Notes: generated by a model not told the origin, from the sequence alone. Shown: positions 36,494-46,449, counted from the first letter of the stretch. The stretch is DNA of 64,000 nt from Chitinophagaceae bacterium (GCA_016722465.1 JADKJC010000001.1:1612001-1676000), one strand, 5' to 3'. Made by a program: numbers and translations.

Positions 36494-38215
36494 ATGAAAA
36501 GGATAATCGGTATTGTTAAGATACTATTGCTGCATACATCAATTCAGGCACAAACAAGCGCTACCTGGATCACCAATGTAAACCTTGTTAATACCAACGA
36601 AGGAAAAATACAAAAGGGAATCACGGTTGCGGTGGAAGGCAGTACTATCAAACAGGTGGGCAAGTACAACCCTAAATTTAAAATACCGGATTCATCAATA
36701 GTGATTGATGGTAGCGGAAAGTATTTAATGCCAGGCATGGTGGATGGCCACATTCATTTTTTTCAAAGTGGCGGCTTGTACACAAGGCCCGATGCATTGA
36801 ACCTTGGCAAATTTTATGCTTACGAAAAGGACCAGCAATGGATCAAAGACAATCAGAATGATTTAATGCGCCGCTATCTTGCCTGTGGTATCACTACAGT
36901 GATAGATGTGGGTGGGCCTTTCAGTAATTATGAAATTAAAAAAAATAATGCAGCCAACCTGCTTGCCCCCAATGCATATGTAACCGGCCCGTTGATCTCC
37001 ACCTACCTGCCGCCTAATTTAGATGAGAAAGATCCACCCATTATTAAAGTAAACAATGAAGAGGAAGCCCGTGAACTGGTTCGCAGGCAATCGCCTTATC
37101 ATCCTGATTTTATTAAAATATGGTACATCGTGTTGCCCGGCCAGCCTGCAGAAAAAACACTGCCGATTGTAAAAGCAACGATCGATGAAAGCCACAAGCA
37201 CAATTTAAAAGTTGCAGTGCACGCCACAGAATATGAAACTGCAAAACTTGCCGTGGAAGCCGGATGTGATATCCTGGTACACAGCGTGGATGATAAAATA
37301 CTGGACCCTGCTTTTCTGCAATTGCTTAAAAATAAAAATGTAACATACATACCCACTGCCATAGTAATGTCAAAATACATGGAAGTATTTACGCAGCAGC
37401 ATCGGTTAACAATGCATGACTTCATCTATGCCAATCCATTTATGCTGGGCACTTTATCAGACCTGCAGCATTTGCCGGCAACAGAACCCGGAATGGAGTT
37501 CAAAAAAAACAGGGAACGTTTAAAAATTCCTTCCAAAGAAGACAGTACTATGTTGCAAAACCTGAAGCTGGTAACGGATGCCGGTATTAATGTGGTAACA
37601 GGTACCGATGCAGGAAATATCGGTACGCAACATGCTTCCTCTTATTACATAGAATTACTGGCCATGCAGCAGGCGGGCATGAGCAATGCACAGATATTAA
37701 AAGCTGCCACCATCAATGCTGCCAAAGGTTTTGGTAAAGAAGCTGCCATAGGAAGTATTGAAAAAGGTAAATGGGCCAACCTGTTGCTGTTAAACAAAAA
37801 CCCACTGGACAGCCTGCAGTTTATAAATGATATTGACTACGTAATTAACCGTGGGCAATTGATAAAAAGAGATACGCTTTTACAGGTAACACCCGAAAGC
37901 CTGGTGCAGCAACAATTGAATGCTTACAATGCCAGAAACATGGAAGCGTTCCTTGAGCCATTCAGCGACAGTGTGGAATTATTTGAATTTCCCAATGTGC
38001 CTTATGCAAAAGGAAAAGAGAATATGCGTAAGGCATACAGCAGTATGTTTGAACAGGTAAAGGAACTGCATTGCAAACTGGAGAACCGCATTGTACTGGG
38101 CAACACAGTTATCGATCAGGAGAACGTAACCGGTTTTGGCCCGGCAACATTAAAAGCCGTTGCTGTGTACAAGATAGAAAATGGCAAGATCCGGCAGGTG
38201 TATTTCATTCAATAG
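36494..38215 (+). CDS. Exported amidohydrolase fused to an NTF2/SnoaL-like domain
   Basis: A 573-aa protein with a short signal-like N-terminus (ends IQAQ). The metallo-dependent amidohydrolase barrel has GKYLMPGMVDGHIHFFQ (HxH metal ligands), FIKIWYIV (bridging Lys), the His in VAVHATEYE and LVHSVDD, and the Asp in VVTGTDAGN. It ends with the composite beta domain typical of imidazolonepropionase/prolidase-like enzymes (GSIEKGKWANLLLLNKNPL). From about residue 455 a separate NTF2-like domain follows (QQLNAYNARNMEAFLEPFSDSVELFEFPN). The fusion is unusual but recurrent in Bacteroidota. Substrate unknown. A related amidohydrolase follows 39 bp after its stop. Confidence 0.85.
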   Translation: MKRIIGIVKILLLHTSIQAQTSATWITNVNLVNTNEGKIQKGITVAVEGSTIKQVGKYNPKFKIPDSSIVIDGSGKYLMPGMVDGHIHFFQSGGLYTRPDALNLGKFYAYEKDQQWIKDNQNDLMRRYLACGITTVIDVGGPFSNYEIKKNNAANLLAPNAYVTGPLISTYLPPNLDEKDPPIIKVNNEEEARELVRRQSPYHPDFIKIWYIVLPGQPAEKTLPIVKATIDESHKHNLKVAVHATEYETAKLAVEAGCDILVHSVDDKILDPAFLQLLKNKNVTYIPTAIVMSKYMEVFTQQHRLTMHDFIYANPFMLGTLSDLQHLPATEPGMEFKKNRERLKIPSKEDSTMLQNLKLVTDAGINVVTGTDAGNIGTQHASSYYIELLAMQQAGMSNAQILKAATINAAKGFGKEAAIGSIEKGKWANLLLLNKNPLDSLQFINDIDYVINRGQLIKRDTLLQVTPESLVQQQLNAYNARNMEAFLEPFSDSVELFEFPNVPYAKGKENMRKAYSSMFEQVKELHCKLENRIVLGNTVIDQENVTGFGPATLKAVAVYKIENGKIRQVYFIQ

Positions 38216-38254
38216 CCATAAATGACATTTAATAAAAATAAAACTGCATCATCA

Positions 38255-39687
38255 ATGAAAATATTTTATCTGCCTGTTTTGCTGCTGTTGTCGGTAAATT
38301 TATCTGCCCAAACAATCCTCATCAAAAAAGTAAACATTGTTGATGTTGAAAATGGCCGAATCATTTCCAACAAACAGGTGATCATTAAAGACGGTATCAT
38401 CAGCCAGGTGGTGGATGCCAATACAATGTTGCAGACAAAGGCTGATACAGTAATTGATGGAACCGGTAAATATCTTATGCCAGGGCTTTGGGATATGCAT
38501 ACACATGTATGGAATGATGCCACTACATTTCCATTGCTCATCGCCAATGGTGTTACGGGAATCAGGGGGATGTTTGAATCCATGTACAATGTAAACAACT
38601 GGAGAGATAATATCAGCAAAGGAAAAATGGAAGGGCCTCAGTTGTTTGTGGCTGGCCCTATTGTGGATGGCCCCAAACCAATATGGCCCGGCTCTGTTGC
38701 AGTGAGTAATGAAGCAGATGGCAGACGTGCTGTAGATTCATTAAAGAATAAACTGAAAGTAGATTTTATAAAAGTATATTCTTTGCTCAGTTATACCAGT
38801 TATATGGCTATAGCCGATGAATGTAAAAAGCAACAAATTGATTTTGCAGGGCATGTACCCAATGAAGTAACTGTAGTGGAAGCGGCAGTGGCAGGGCAAA
38901 AAGCCAGGAACATTTATATGGTATGATAGAGATTGCAAGCGATAGCGCTGAGTATTGGTATGCATACCAGCAGGGAACTATTAAAGACAGCAGTTGGAAA
39001 AAAGAAGTGTACGCAAAGGATTTCTCTTCCGCACATTCAATGAGAACAAACTAAAGGCGGCACTTCGGCAAATAAAAAACCAACAGTTACATCTGTCCAA
39101 CACTTACGGTAAACCGGGGTATCGCCAATGTAAATGATACTGCCTTATTAAACGACCCAAGGATGGTATACATGGGAAGTTTTGTAAAAGATTTTTGGGA
39201 CTACCGAAAAGATTTTCGTTTTAAATCCTGGACAGCAGTTGACTTTGAACAAACCAGACAGGAATACCTGTTAAAATTAAAAATCACAAAAATGATCTAT
39301 GACGCAGGCATACCCATACTTGCAGGAACCGACTTTCCTAATCCGCATTGCTATATCGGTTTTGGTTTGCATGATGAAATGGAACTGCTGGTAAAAGCTG
39401 GTCTTAGCCCTGCTGCTGCATTACAAACAGCAACCATTAACCCGGCAAAATACTTTGATATTGCTTCTGCCGATGGTTCTGTTACCATTAATAAAAATGC
39501 CAATCTTATATTGCTTACAAAAAACCCATTGCAGGATATCAATAATACCAGGTTGATTGATATGGTATTTGTAAAAGGAAAACCATTTACTGCAACACAA
39601 CTGCAGGATATGCTGGAATCAGTGAAGAAAATGCTGGCAATGACTACAGCAGTGCCTTCACATACGGGCATCCATATAGAAGAATAA
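38255..39687 (+). CDS. Exported amidohydrolase, paralog of the preceding gene, three frameshifts
   Basis: After the signal peptide (MKIFYLPVLLLLSVNLSAQ) the barrel shows GKYLMPGLWDMHTHVWND (HxH), FIKVYSLLS (Lys), FAGHVPNE (His) and ILAGTDFPNPHCYIGFGLHDEMELL (Asp). Three single-base length changes break it. One base is missing in the A run 38898-38902 (restoring GQKSQEHLYGMIEIA). One is missing in T 39021-39023 (restoring DFLFRTFNENKLKAAL). One is extra in the A run 39074-39079 (restoring IKTNSYICPTLTVNRGIAN). With these repaired it is a complete enzyme of about 477 aa. It lacks the NTF2 tail of its neighbour. An in-frame ATG at 38222 is the alternative start, but the signal peptide begins at 38255. 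Confidence 0.78.
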
Positions 39688-39800
39688 TGGGTATTTTATT
39701 TTTTAAGAAGCAGCTCAACTGATTTGTATCATTTGCAAAGGTGCTTTTTATCAATTGATGCAGATGTGCAGTGGTTTAGATTTGATTAAAAATAATCAGT

Positions 39801-40034
39801 ATGGAAAAGCATGATCTGTTGCATGAATTTCCTGAGCACAAAGCAAAGATTCATGAATTGAGGACCAGTGACGCACATTTTAAAAAGCAACTTGACGAAT
39901 ATCATCAATTGGATGACCAGATATACAGGATTGAGGATGGTTCGGAAATTACCAGTGACGAATACCTGAATGAACTGCGGCTAAAAAGGGTACATTTAAA
40001 AGACAACTTATACAGGAAACTGCAGGGAAAATAG
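39801..40034 (+). CDS. YdcH/DUF465 family small protein
   Basis: A 77-aa charged helical hairpin. LLHEFPEHKAKIHELRTSDAHFKKQLDEYHQLDDQIYRIEDG and LKRVHLKDNLYRKLQ match the DUF465 (YdcH) pattern of two antiparallel helices. Function is unknown in the family. It has a strong terminator directly downstream, so it is a single-gene unit. Confidence 0.88.
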   Translation: MEKHDLLHEFPEHKAKIHELRTSDAHFKKQLDEYHQLDDQIYRIEDGSEITSDEYLNELRLKRVHLKDNLYRKLQGK

Positions 40035-40052
40035 TACCGAATTGTACCTAAG

Positions 40053-40088
40053 GCCTCACAGGTAAATATAAAAACTGTGAGGCTTTTT
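40053..40088 (+). terminator. Intrinsic terminator after the DUF465 gene
   Basis: A 9-bp perfect stem (40053-40061 with 40075-40083), 13-nt loop, then five T. It starts 19 bp after the stop codon. Confidence 0.8.
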
Positions 40089-40128
40089 AATTCTGTTACA
40101 GAAGGGCTATTTATAAAATTCCCTGATT

Positions 40129-42375
40129 TTACTTCAGTGTTTGTTTCATAATTCCGGCCAGGTTATTCAGTTCTTTGTGCTGGTACAGCCTGTTGTCCAT
40201 ACTGTCTAAAGTGCGTTTTGATATTACCCAATTCATCGAATATTTCAAAGGCTCCGCAGGCCGGTATAAATTGATATCCCAGTAATTGGTAATACTGACG
40301 GGAATATCCCTCATGTAATTTTTTAGGCGGCTGTCGTTTACCGTTGTTTGAATGCCATAACTGCCTGCCAGAGTTTTGATGGGGGCAGCAAGATCGTTTA
40401 CAAACGGATTTACTTTATGCACCAGCATATCTCCCGAGGGGCCATTGGTTATATGTATCACCTGTATATTCAGTTTTGCAAAACGGTTTTTCGTTTCATC
40501 ATCCCAGGCGCTTTCAAGTATCATGCGCCGGATCTGGATGATCATTTCATGCACTACACCAGCACCGGAATTATCAACGTATCCGCCATCTACAAAATAA
40601 TTTACACTCAAAGAATCTTTTGAATTTTTTACTTTTCCATCAATTCTTCCTGCCGGACTGAGATAAGGAAAACTGGCACCCAATACTACCGCAGAACTTA
40701 ATTTCATATCTAATGTTGTGTCTTGCAACAGGTCCAGTACATCCAGCCGGTTGTTAAAATCCCGTTCATTCGCTTTTATGTTGATGGTGCTTATCACAGA
40801 AGGCTTGCCATCCTGCATACGGGTGGTATTAACGCATAGTATTGGAAGTGCAGCCCGGATGTTTCGCTGGTCACTCATCAGTTCTGATAGCCTTGTATTC
40901 ATGTTGATAGAGTCTTTTAAAAAAATTCCATTTCCTTCCGGCGCTTCTTCCAGGGCCTCTGTTAATGCTGCGGCCCTGTCGCCGGCAGTAGAGAAAGGCC
41001 ATAGCTGAACAAAAAAATCATGTCCCAGCATCCGGCTGGCGGTATAGGTAAGAAAATCACTTTTTAAATAAGCACGGGAATCTTTTAAAAATAAACTGTC
41101 TGCAGGGTTTACATTGTTGTTGCCTCTTTTCTTAAGCAATAAATAAAAGGAAGCATTGCCCACGCTGCCACCCGATGCTCCCGACAAACAAAACAAATGT
41201 TTGCCAAAGCGGCCACCGGTTTCGTCCTGTAAACGGCTTAGTACCGATGCTACCCAGTAGCCGGAACGGGAGGCGCCGCCATCTGCCAGTACAAAATAAA
41301 CAGGATAACTTGCTGAAGTATCAATGGCCTCTTTTCTTTCATCTACCCATTTTTTAAAATATTGTTTTAGTGGAGCCCTTTGTTTAAAATTGGCGCTGCC
41401 GTTATTTACAAGCGCTACTTTATGGCGTTCGGTCCAAAAACCAATAATGAACACAAAAATCACCAGCAGCAGGTGAATATTAAATCCCCATTTAACAGAG
41501 CGGTGCGTAAGAAAAGCACCCACGCCTGCAAACACGGCAAATGCAAGCAATACAAACGGGAAAGGCGTGATGTACACAGCAAACGGGACGCTGAATGTAG
41601 AGCGTATATAAACCACCAAAACAAATATGCCGAGCGCCACAAAAAATACATGAAACAATTCTTCTGCCGGGTTGATGCCTGCTTTTCTGGATAAATTTTT
41701 TATCATTCCCGGAAGTTTTGCCTGTTTGCGCCTGCTTCCGGCTACATCATCAAGCCACTTGCGGCGGGTAATTACAAATACCAAAAACCCCCACTGTATC
41801 AGCAGCAGGTCGAGCCAGATAAGCCATTCATTGTTTTTAAGTTTGAAGGATACCAGTACGCTTGCAAGAATAATGGCAGCAACGGATGAAAAAAATATCC
41901 AGTTAAAAACAATCTGTATAAATTTTTTCTCAATAAAAACAGTCCATAGCCAATAATACGGAAAGGATAAGAGAAAGATAGCCCAGTAAAAAATATTACT
42001 CAATGGGCTGAATAAAACGGTTTGTAAAAAAGCAATGATAAAGAGGGTGAAAAAACTAAATCCTATAAACCTTGGCACATGTTGGAACAAAAAAGCAGGC
42101 AAATACCCCGGTGTCGCTTCTTTTCTTGCTTCTGCCACCAGCCGGGCGCCGTACCAGCAAACCAGCACGAGGCATATCAACGAAATTAAAAAGAAGATAA
42201 AATTGCCCGGTCTTTCGCTTGAAAGTACCATCAGGTCTTTACCCTGTGTTAATTTTACAAAGGCGCCAAAAGATGCCAGCAAAAAAAGAATACCAGAAAA
42301 GAAAAGCCATACCGAACGAAACAACGAGCTGATAATGTAACTGAATTTTTTAGCGATGGGTGTAAGGGTTGACAT
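40129..42375 (-). CDS. Multi-pass membrane protein with patatin-like phospholipase domain
   Basis: A 748-aa protein. The N-terminal half (about 1-310) has seven or eight hydrophobic helices. The C-terminal half is a patatin domain: FVLADGGASRSGYWVASVL, the nucleophile Ser in CLSGASGGSVGNASFY (GxSxG) and the catalytic Asp in YFVDGGYVDNSGAGVV (DG[GA]). Patatins are Ser-Asp lipid acyl hydrolases. The membrane anchor suggests action on inner-membrane lipids, but the side of the membrane is not decided. The ATG at 42375 (MSTLTPIAKKF) is preferred over 42393. It stands alone on the minus strand. Confidence 0.85.
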   Translation of the reverse strand: MSTLTPIAKKFSYIISSLFRSVWLFFSGILFLLASFGAFVKLTQGKDLMVLSSERPGNFIFFLISLICLVLVCWYGARLVAEARKEATPGYLPAFLFQHVPRFIGFSFFTLFIIAFLQTVLFSPLSNIFYWAIFLLSFPYYWLWTVFIEKKFIQIVFNWIFFSSVAAIILASVLVSFKLKNNEWLIWLDLLLIQWGFLVFVITRRKWLDDVAGSRRKQAKLPGMIKNLSRKAGINPAEELFHVFFVALGIFVLVVYIRSTFSVPFAVYITPFPFVLLAFAVFAGVGAFLTHRSVKWGFNIHLLLVIFVFIIGFWTERHKVALVNNGSANFKQRAPLKQYFKKWVDERKEAIDTSASYPVYFVLADGGASRSGYWVASVLSRLQDETGGRFGKHLFCLSGASGGSVGNASFYLLLKKRGNNNVNPADSLFLKDSRAYLKSDFLTYTASRMLGHDFFVQLWPFSTAGDRAAALTEALEEAPEGNGIFLKDSINMNTRLSELMSDQRNIRAALPILCVNTTRMQDGKPSVISTINIKANERDFNNRLDVLDLLQDTTLDMKLSSAVVLGASFPYLSPAGRIDGKVKNSKDSLSVNYFVDGGYVDNSGAGVVHEMIIQIRRMILESAWDDETKNRFAKLNIQVIHITNGPSGDMLVHKVNPFVNDLAAPIKTLAGSYGIQTTVNDSRLKNYMRDIPVSITNYWDINLYRPAEPLKYSMNWVISKRTLDSMDNRLYQHKELNNLAGIMKQTLK

Positions 42376-42478
42376 AAATGGAGGTTTATTCAATGAATGT
42401 AAAACTTTATCAATGCTTTGTCAACAGGTAAAAAAATATTGAAGGGGCTTATTCACATCGCCAATGGGTAAGTGAATA

Positions 42479-42502
42479 AAAAAACTCCCCGGAAACCGGG
42501 GA
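42479..42502 (-). terminator. Intrinsic terminator of the beta-carbonic anhydrase gene
   Basis: A 7-bp GC-rich stem (42486-42492 with 42496-42502), 3-nt loop, followed on the minus strand by a seven-base T tract (interrupted only at its start by G). It starts 8 bp after the stop at 42511. Confidence 0.75.
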
Positions 42503-42510
42503 CCAGGTTT

Positions 42511-43146
42511 TTAAAGATCATCATATATATACAAGGGATCAATATCGGCATTTGCTTTCATTTCATACACCGGGTTGATTAATCCGTCTTTTAAACCATA
42601 TACCCAGCCGTGCAGGTCGGGGGCATTGCGTTGTTTCCATGCTTTTTGAATAATGGATGTTTTTGCCAGGCGTTGAACCTGTTCTACAACACTTAACTCC
42701 GTAAGGCGGTCGGCACGAAGTTTTTCATCACTTATCGTATCTAATTCTTCCCGGTTGTGGCGATATACATCTTTGATATTCCGTAACCACATATTCAATA
42801 CCTGGCTGTAGTTGTTATTGCTCATGGCGGCTTTAATACCACCACAGCCATAATGGCCGCAAACAATTACATGCTTCACTTTTAAATGCACCACCGCATA
42901 GTCCAAAACACTCAGCAGGTTTACATCGGTATGTATTACCAGGTTGGCAATATTGCGGTGCACAAATATTTCCCCAGGCTGTGTATTGGTAATTTCGTTG
43001 GCCGGCACACGGCTGTCGCTGCAGCCGATCCATAAAAACTCCGGCGTTTGTAATGTTGACAAGCGGTTGAAAAAATCCGGGTCGGCTTCAATTTTATCTG
43101 CGGCCCATTGTTTGTTTTCTCTTAATAATACTTCGTATGGTTTCAT
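42511..43146 (-). CDS. can: Beta-carbonic anhydrase
   Basis: Interconverts CO2 and bicarbonate in the cytoplasm (211 aa). The zinc ligands and active-site pair are at the canonical positions: Cys42, Asp44 and Arg46 in WIGCSDSRVPANEI, His98 and Cys101 in VCGHYGCGG. This matches the E. coli Can numbering. It diverges from an inorganic-carbon uptake cluster on the plus strand that has its own carbonic anhydrase (45714-46445), to which it is closely similar. Two such enzymes around a bicarbonate transporter suggest that the supply of CO2 or bicarbonate matters to this organism. Confidence 0.95.
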   Translation of the reverse strand: MKPYEVLLRENKQWAADKIEADPDFFNRLSTLQTPEFLWIGCSDSRVPANEITNTQPGEIFVHRNIANLVIHTDVNLLSVLDYAVVHLKVKHVIVCGHYGCGGIKAAMSNNNYSQVLNMWLRNIKDVYRHNREELDTISDEKLRADRLTELSVVEQVQRLAKTSIIQKAWKQRNAPDLHGWVYGLKDGLINPVYEMKANADIDPLYIYDDL

Positions 43147-43438
43147 AATGCCGGTGTTTGTCCAAAAATAATATTTAGTAAATTAAAAAAGATCGATTCC
43201 TGCTCTGTAAATGAAACGCTGTGAACAGCTATCCAAAATAAATATTTGAATCACTCATTTAGCCGGTGCGATAACCGGCAGTTTTTTCATTTTTAATTGT
43301 GATTAATTTAACAGGCCCTGGATGCCTGTTGCAGAACGCTTAATGTTAGCCTAACATTAATAATCACTGCTAAAAATTCAATACTCTTACGAATGGTTTG
43401 GTTTGCAAAAACTAAAATACTATTTTGCATCACATTTC

Positions 43439-43813
43439 ATGGGAAAAAACAGCAAATCATATACATTTTTTCAAAAAGCAACCTCCATCTTTCTGATGCT
43501 GACCCTGCTTTGGCTTACCATAAGTACACCTTTTGTTATTGCGAGCCAGCAGGAACTCGCCAAGCAACAAAAAGTACTTACCCTAGATCCTCCCGGAAAT
43601 GATTGTGCTGATGATACAGGTGAGGACAGCACTAACAACAGCATTGAAGAAAAAGTACCCACCAATACCAATTTGTCCGAAGAATTCCTGCATGAACAGC
43701 ACAGTACTCAATATTTCTTTACGGTGGTTTCCCTCTATCATAAATTAGAAAACGCAGGCACTTATACTGCTTTCCACGGTGAACTCCTCGTTCCTCCGCC
43801 CAACGCAGCTTAA
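43439..43813 (+). CDS. Uncharacterised exported protein at the head of the bicarbonate-uptake cluster
   Basis: A 124-aa protein starting MGKNSKSYTFFQK, with a hydrophobic signal or anchor helix (ATSIFLMLTLLWLTISTPFVIA). The mature part is acidic and Thr/Asn-rich (DCADDTGEDSTNNSIEEK), then EFLHEQHSTQYFFTVVSLYH and TAFHGELLVPPPNAA. I recognise no family. It lies 187 bp before the SulP gene on the same strand, with only the divergent carbonic anhydrase on the other side. This placement, not sequence, suggests a link to carbon uptake. The ATG at 43439 is preferred; an upstream in-frame start at 43403 would put the helix deeper inside. Confidence 0.65.
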   Translation: MGKNSKSYTFFQKATSIFLMLTLLWLTISTPFVIASQQELAKQQKVLTLDPPGNDCADDTGEDSTNNSIEEKVPTNTNLSEEFLHEQHSTQYFFTVVSLYHKLENAGTYTAFHGELLVPPPNAA

Positions 43814-43999
43814 TTTATTTTCTTTTAATCATTTTCGGCTTTAGCAATTAAAGCATAAGTAGAATTATTTACTGACAGATACAGGCAATCCAAATCAGTG
43901 TACAATATTCAACTACAAAATCTACTCAGCCAGTCGTTTTTATAAAATCAGCAATTAATACCGCTGGATTAATAATTTGAATTTACACAAAAAGCAACG

Positions 44000-45577
44000 A
44001 TGAAATTGAACACACAACATTTAAAGTCAGATTTACTCTCTGGTATGGTGGTATTTTTAGTAGCCCTTCCGCTTTGTTTAGGAATAGCTGTGGCCAGCGG
44101 TGCACCTCCCTTTGCCGGCATCATCACCGGTGTTATTGGTGGCATATTGGTTGGGGTATTAAGCAGCTCCCACGTAAGTGTATCTGGTCCGGCGGCAGGG
44201 CTTATTGCCATTATTCTTGCAGCAGTAACCAACTTGGGCTACGAAACATTTTTACTGGCGGTTGTGCTTGCAGGGGTATTTCAGCTTTTATTGGGCATTG
44301 CAAAGGCCGGGGGCATTTCCAGTTATTTTCCATCTGGAGTTATTGAAGGAATGCTGACTGCCATTGGTATCATTATTATTAAGAAAGAGTTGCCTCATGC
44401 TATTGGGTATGATAAAGAACACGAGGGTGATTTTTATTCCTATCAACTGCTGGATGCTGATAAAGGATATTTCAGTGAAATCATTCAGTCATTCAACTAT
44501 GCCCATACCGGCATCATCATTGTTACCCTTGTTTCACTGGCTATTTTGGTGGCATTTAACAAGCTTCATTTTTTAAAAAAAATAAAAGCCGTTCCCGGTG
44601 CATTGGTGGTTGTAATACTTGGGATACTGATTAATGAGATCTTTAAGGCCACCAACCCTGCATTGGCGATTACCGGTGATCACCTGGTGCAACTGCCTAC
44701 AGCTTCTTCAATCGGTGAGTTTTTCGGACAGTTCAGGTTTCCGGATTTTTCCGGATTTAAAAACCCAGCTGTTTGGATAACCGGGGCCACCATTGCTGCG
44801 GTGGCAAGTATTGAAACGTTGCTTTGCCTGGAAGCCGGCGATAAAATGGATCCGCAAAAAAGATATTCCAGTGCTAATACGGAATTGAAAGCCCAGGGCA
44901 TTGGAAATATCTGTGCCGGTTTAATAGGAGGGTTGCCGATGACTTCGGTAATTGTAAGAACCTCGGCGAATGTTACAGCCGGGGCAAAATCAAAACTATC
45001 TGCAATTGCCCATGGCGTATTCCTGCTGATTGCCGTAATTACCATTCCGGGTTTGCTCAACAAAATTCCGATGGCCTGTTTGGCAGCTATCTTAATTATG
45101 ATAGGGTTTAAGCTGGCGAGCCCAAAAGTATTCAAACACATGTGGCAGGCAGGTAAGTTTCAGTTTACCCCTTTTATCATCACTGTAATAGCAGTGGTGG
45201 GAATTGATTTATTAAAAGGAGTGGGTATTGGTTTGGTGGTAAGTACCCTTTTTATTTTGTGGGGAAATATGAAACTGGCCTACTTCTTTAAAAAGGAGAA
45301 ACATCACGAAGGCGAAACCATACACATGGACCTGGCACAGGAAGTTTCTTTCCTGAACAAAGCCGCTATTAAACAAACGCTGGCACACCTGCCTAAAAAC
45401 AGTACACTGGTAATTGATGCTGCCAATACAGTATACATCGATTATGATGTACTGGAGTTGATAAGGGACTTTGTAAACTTTGGATCAAAAGATAAAAATA
45501 TTGCGGTTACGCTAAAGAACTTTAAACCTGCTTATAAAATGGAAGATGCAATGCATGTGCATTCTGAGCAGGATTAG
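44000..45577 (+). CDS. SulP-family inorganic anion transporter (bicarbonate type likely)
   Basis: A 525-aa inner-membrane transporter of the SLC26/SulP fold. It has about 12-14 helices with the typical opening LLSGMVVFLVALPLCLGIAVASGAPPFAGIITGVIGG and the segment SVSGPAAGLIAIILAAV. FEAGDKMDPQKRYSSANTEL-like (ETLLCLEAGDKMDPQKR) and GLIGGLPMTSVIVRTSANVTAGAKS complete the core. A short STAS domain closes the C-terminus (NKAAIKQTLAHLPKNSTLVIDAANTVYIDYDVLELI). BicA-type SulP proteins take up bicarbonate; others carry sulfate. The downstream carbonic anhydrase and DabAB favour bicarbonate. That reading is from context. Confidence 0.9.
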   Translation: MKLNTQHLKSDLLSGMVVFLVALPLCLGIAVASGAPPFAGIITGVIGGILVGVLSSSHVSVSGPAAGLIAIILAAVTNLGYETFLLAVVLAGVFQLLLGIAKAGGISSYFPSGVIEGMLTAIGIIIIKKELPHAIGYDKEHEGDFYSYQLLDADKGYFSEIIQSFNYAHTGIIIVTLVSLAILVAFNKLHFLKKIKAVPGALVVVILGILINEIFKATNPALAITGDHLVQLPTASSIGEFFGQFRFPDFSGFKNPAVWITGATIAAVASIETLLCLEAGDKMDPQKRYSSANTELKAQGIGNICAGLIGGLPMTSVIVRTSANVTAGAKSKLSAIAHGVFLLIAVITIPGLLNKIPMACLAAILIMIGFKLASPKVFKHMWQAGKFQFTPFIITVIAVVGIDLLKGVGIGLVVSTLFILWGNMKLAYFFKKEKHHEGETIHMDLAQEVSFLNKAAIKQTLAHLPKNSTLVIDAANTVYIDYDVLELIRDFVNFGSKDKNIAVTLKNFKPAYKMEDAMHVHSEQD

Positions 45578-45713
45578 TATAAACAGCGCATAACTTTTTA
45601 GGAGTTAAAAGTGTTCAATTATAGTAAACACAACCTACAGAAGCAATGAAGGGTTAAAAAAAGGTTTGTGAAAACCAAAGAATATTATTTATTAATCGGT
45701 TTAAAAAAATATT

Positions 45714-46445
45714 ATGAATCAATCATATCAAAAATTAATTAAAGGAAATAAAATTTATTCAGAAACCAGGCTGTTTGAAAATCCAGAATATTTTAAAGAG
45801 TTAGCCAAAGGGCAAACGCCTGAATATTTATGGATCGGTTGCAGTGATAGCCGGGTGCCTGCCAACGAAATTACGAATACCAAAAGCGGGGAAATATTTG
45901 TGCACCGCAATATTGCCAACCTGGTTGTACATACCGATTCTAATTTGCTAAGCGTATTGGAATATGCAGTTGTTTACTTAAAGGTAAAACACATTATTGT
46001 TTGCGGCCACTATGGTTGTGGTGGTGTAAATGCTTCCATGACTAATACATGCCATGGTTTTGTCGATAACTGGCTGCGGAACATTAAGGATGTTTATTTG
46101 AAAAATGTAAAAGAACTGGAGGCTATAAAAAATGAAACAGAAAGGGCCAACCGGCTAACCGAACTAAATGTAATTGAACAGGTAAGAAACCTGGCAAAAA
46201 CAACCATTGTACAACAGGCGTGGTCCGAAAGGGAATTGCATTTACATGGCTGGGTATATGGTTTAAACAGCGGCATTGTGAAGGATTTAAGTGTAATTCA
46301 TGACAGCCAGGAAGACATAGATTCTATTTACCGCTTTAACATTAAACCTCTGCTAAGCATAAAAAAAGAAGGGGTTACCAATGCGGCAACCCCTAAAAGA
46401 ACACCGGTTTCAAAAAAACCTATTGAAGCTAAAAAGAAAAAATAA
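45714..46445 (+). CDS. can: Beta-carbonic anhydrase with basic C-terminal tail
   Basis: A 243-aa paralog of the enzyme at 42511-43146. The zinc and active-site residues are Cys43, Asp45, Arg47, His99 and Cys102 (IGCSDSRVPAN, VCGHYGCGG). After residue 208 it has a Lys/Pro/Thr-rich extension (TPVSKKPIEAKKKK) not present in the other copy. It sits between the SulP gene (136 bp gap) and dabA (4 bp gap), so it is co-translated with the carbon uptake complex. The tail could serve docking to a membrane or partner, an inference from charge. Confidence 0.93.
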   Translation: MNQSYQKLIKGNKIYSETRLFENPEYFKELAKGQTPEYLWIGCSDSRVPANEITNTKSGEIFVHRNIANLVVHTDSNLLSVLEYAVVYLKVKHIIVCGHYGCGGVNASMTNTCHGFVDNWLRNIKDVYLKNVKELEAIKNETERANRLTELNVIEQVRNLAKTTIVQQAWSERELHLHGWVYGLNSGIVKDLSVIHDSQEDIDSIYRFNIKPLLSIKKEGVTNAATPKRTPVSKKPIEAKKKK

Positions 46446-46449
46446 TTTG

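Noticed and set aside
46381..46449. A longer DabA start overlapping the carbonic anhydrase gene
   Set aside because: The extra 23 residues are the basic tail of the carbonic anhydrase read in another phase; the family start is the ATG at 46450.
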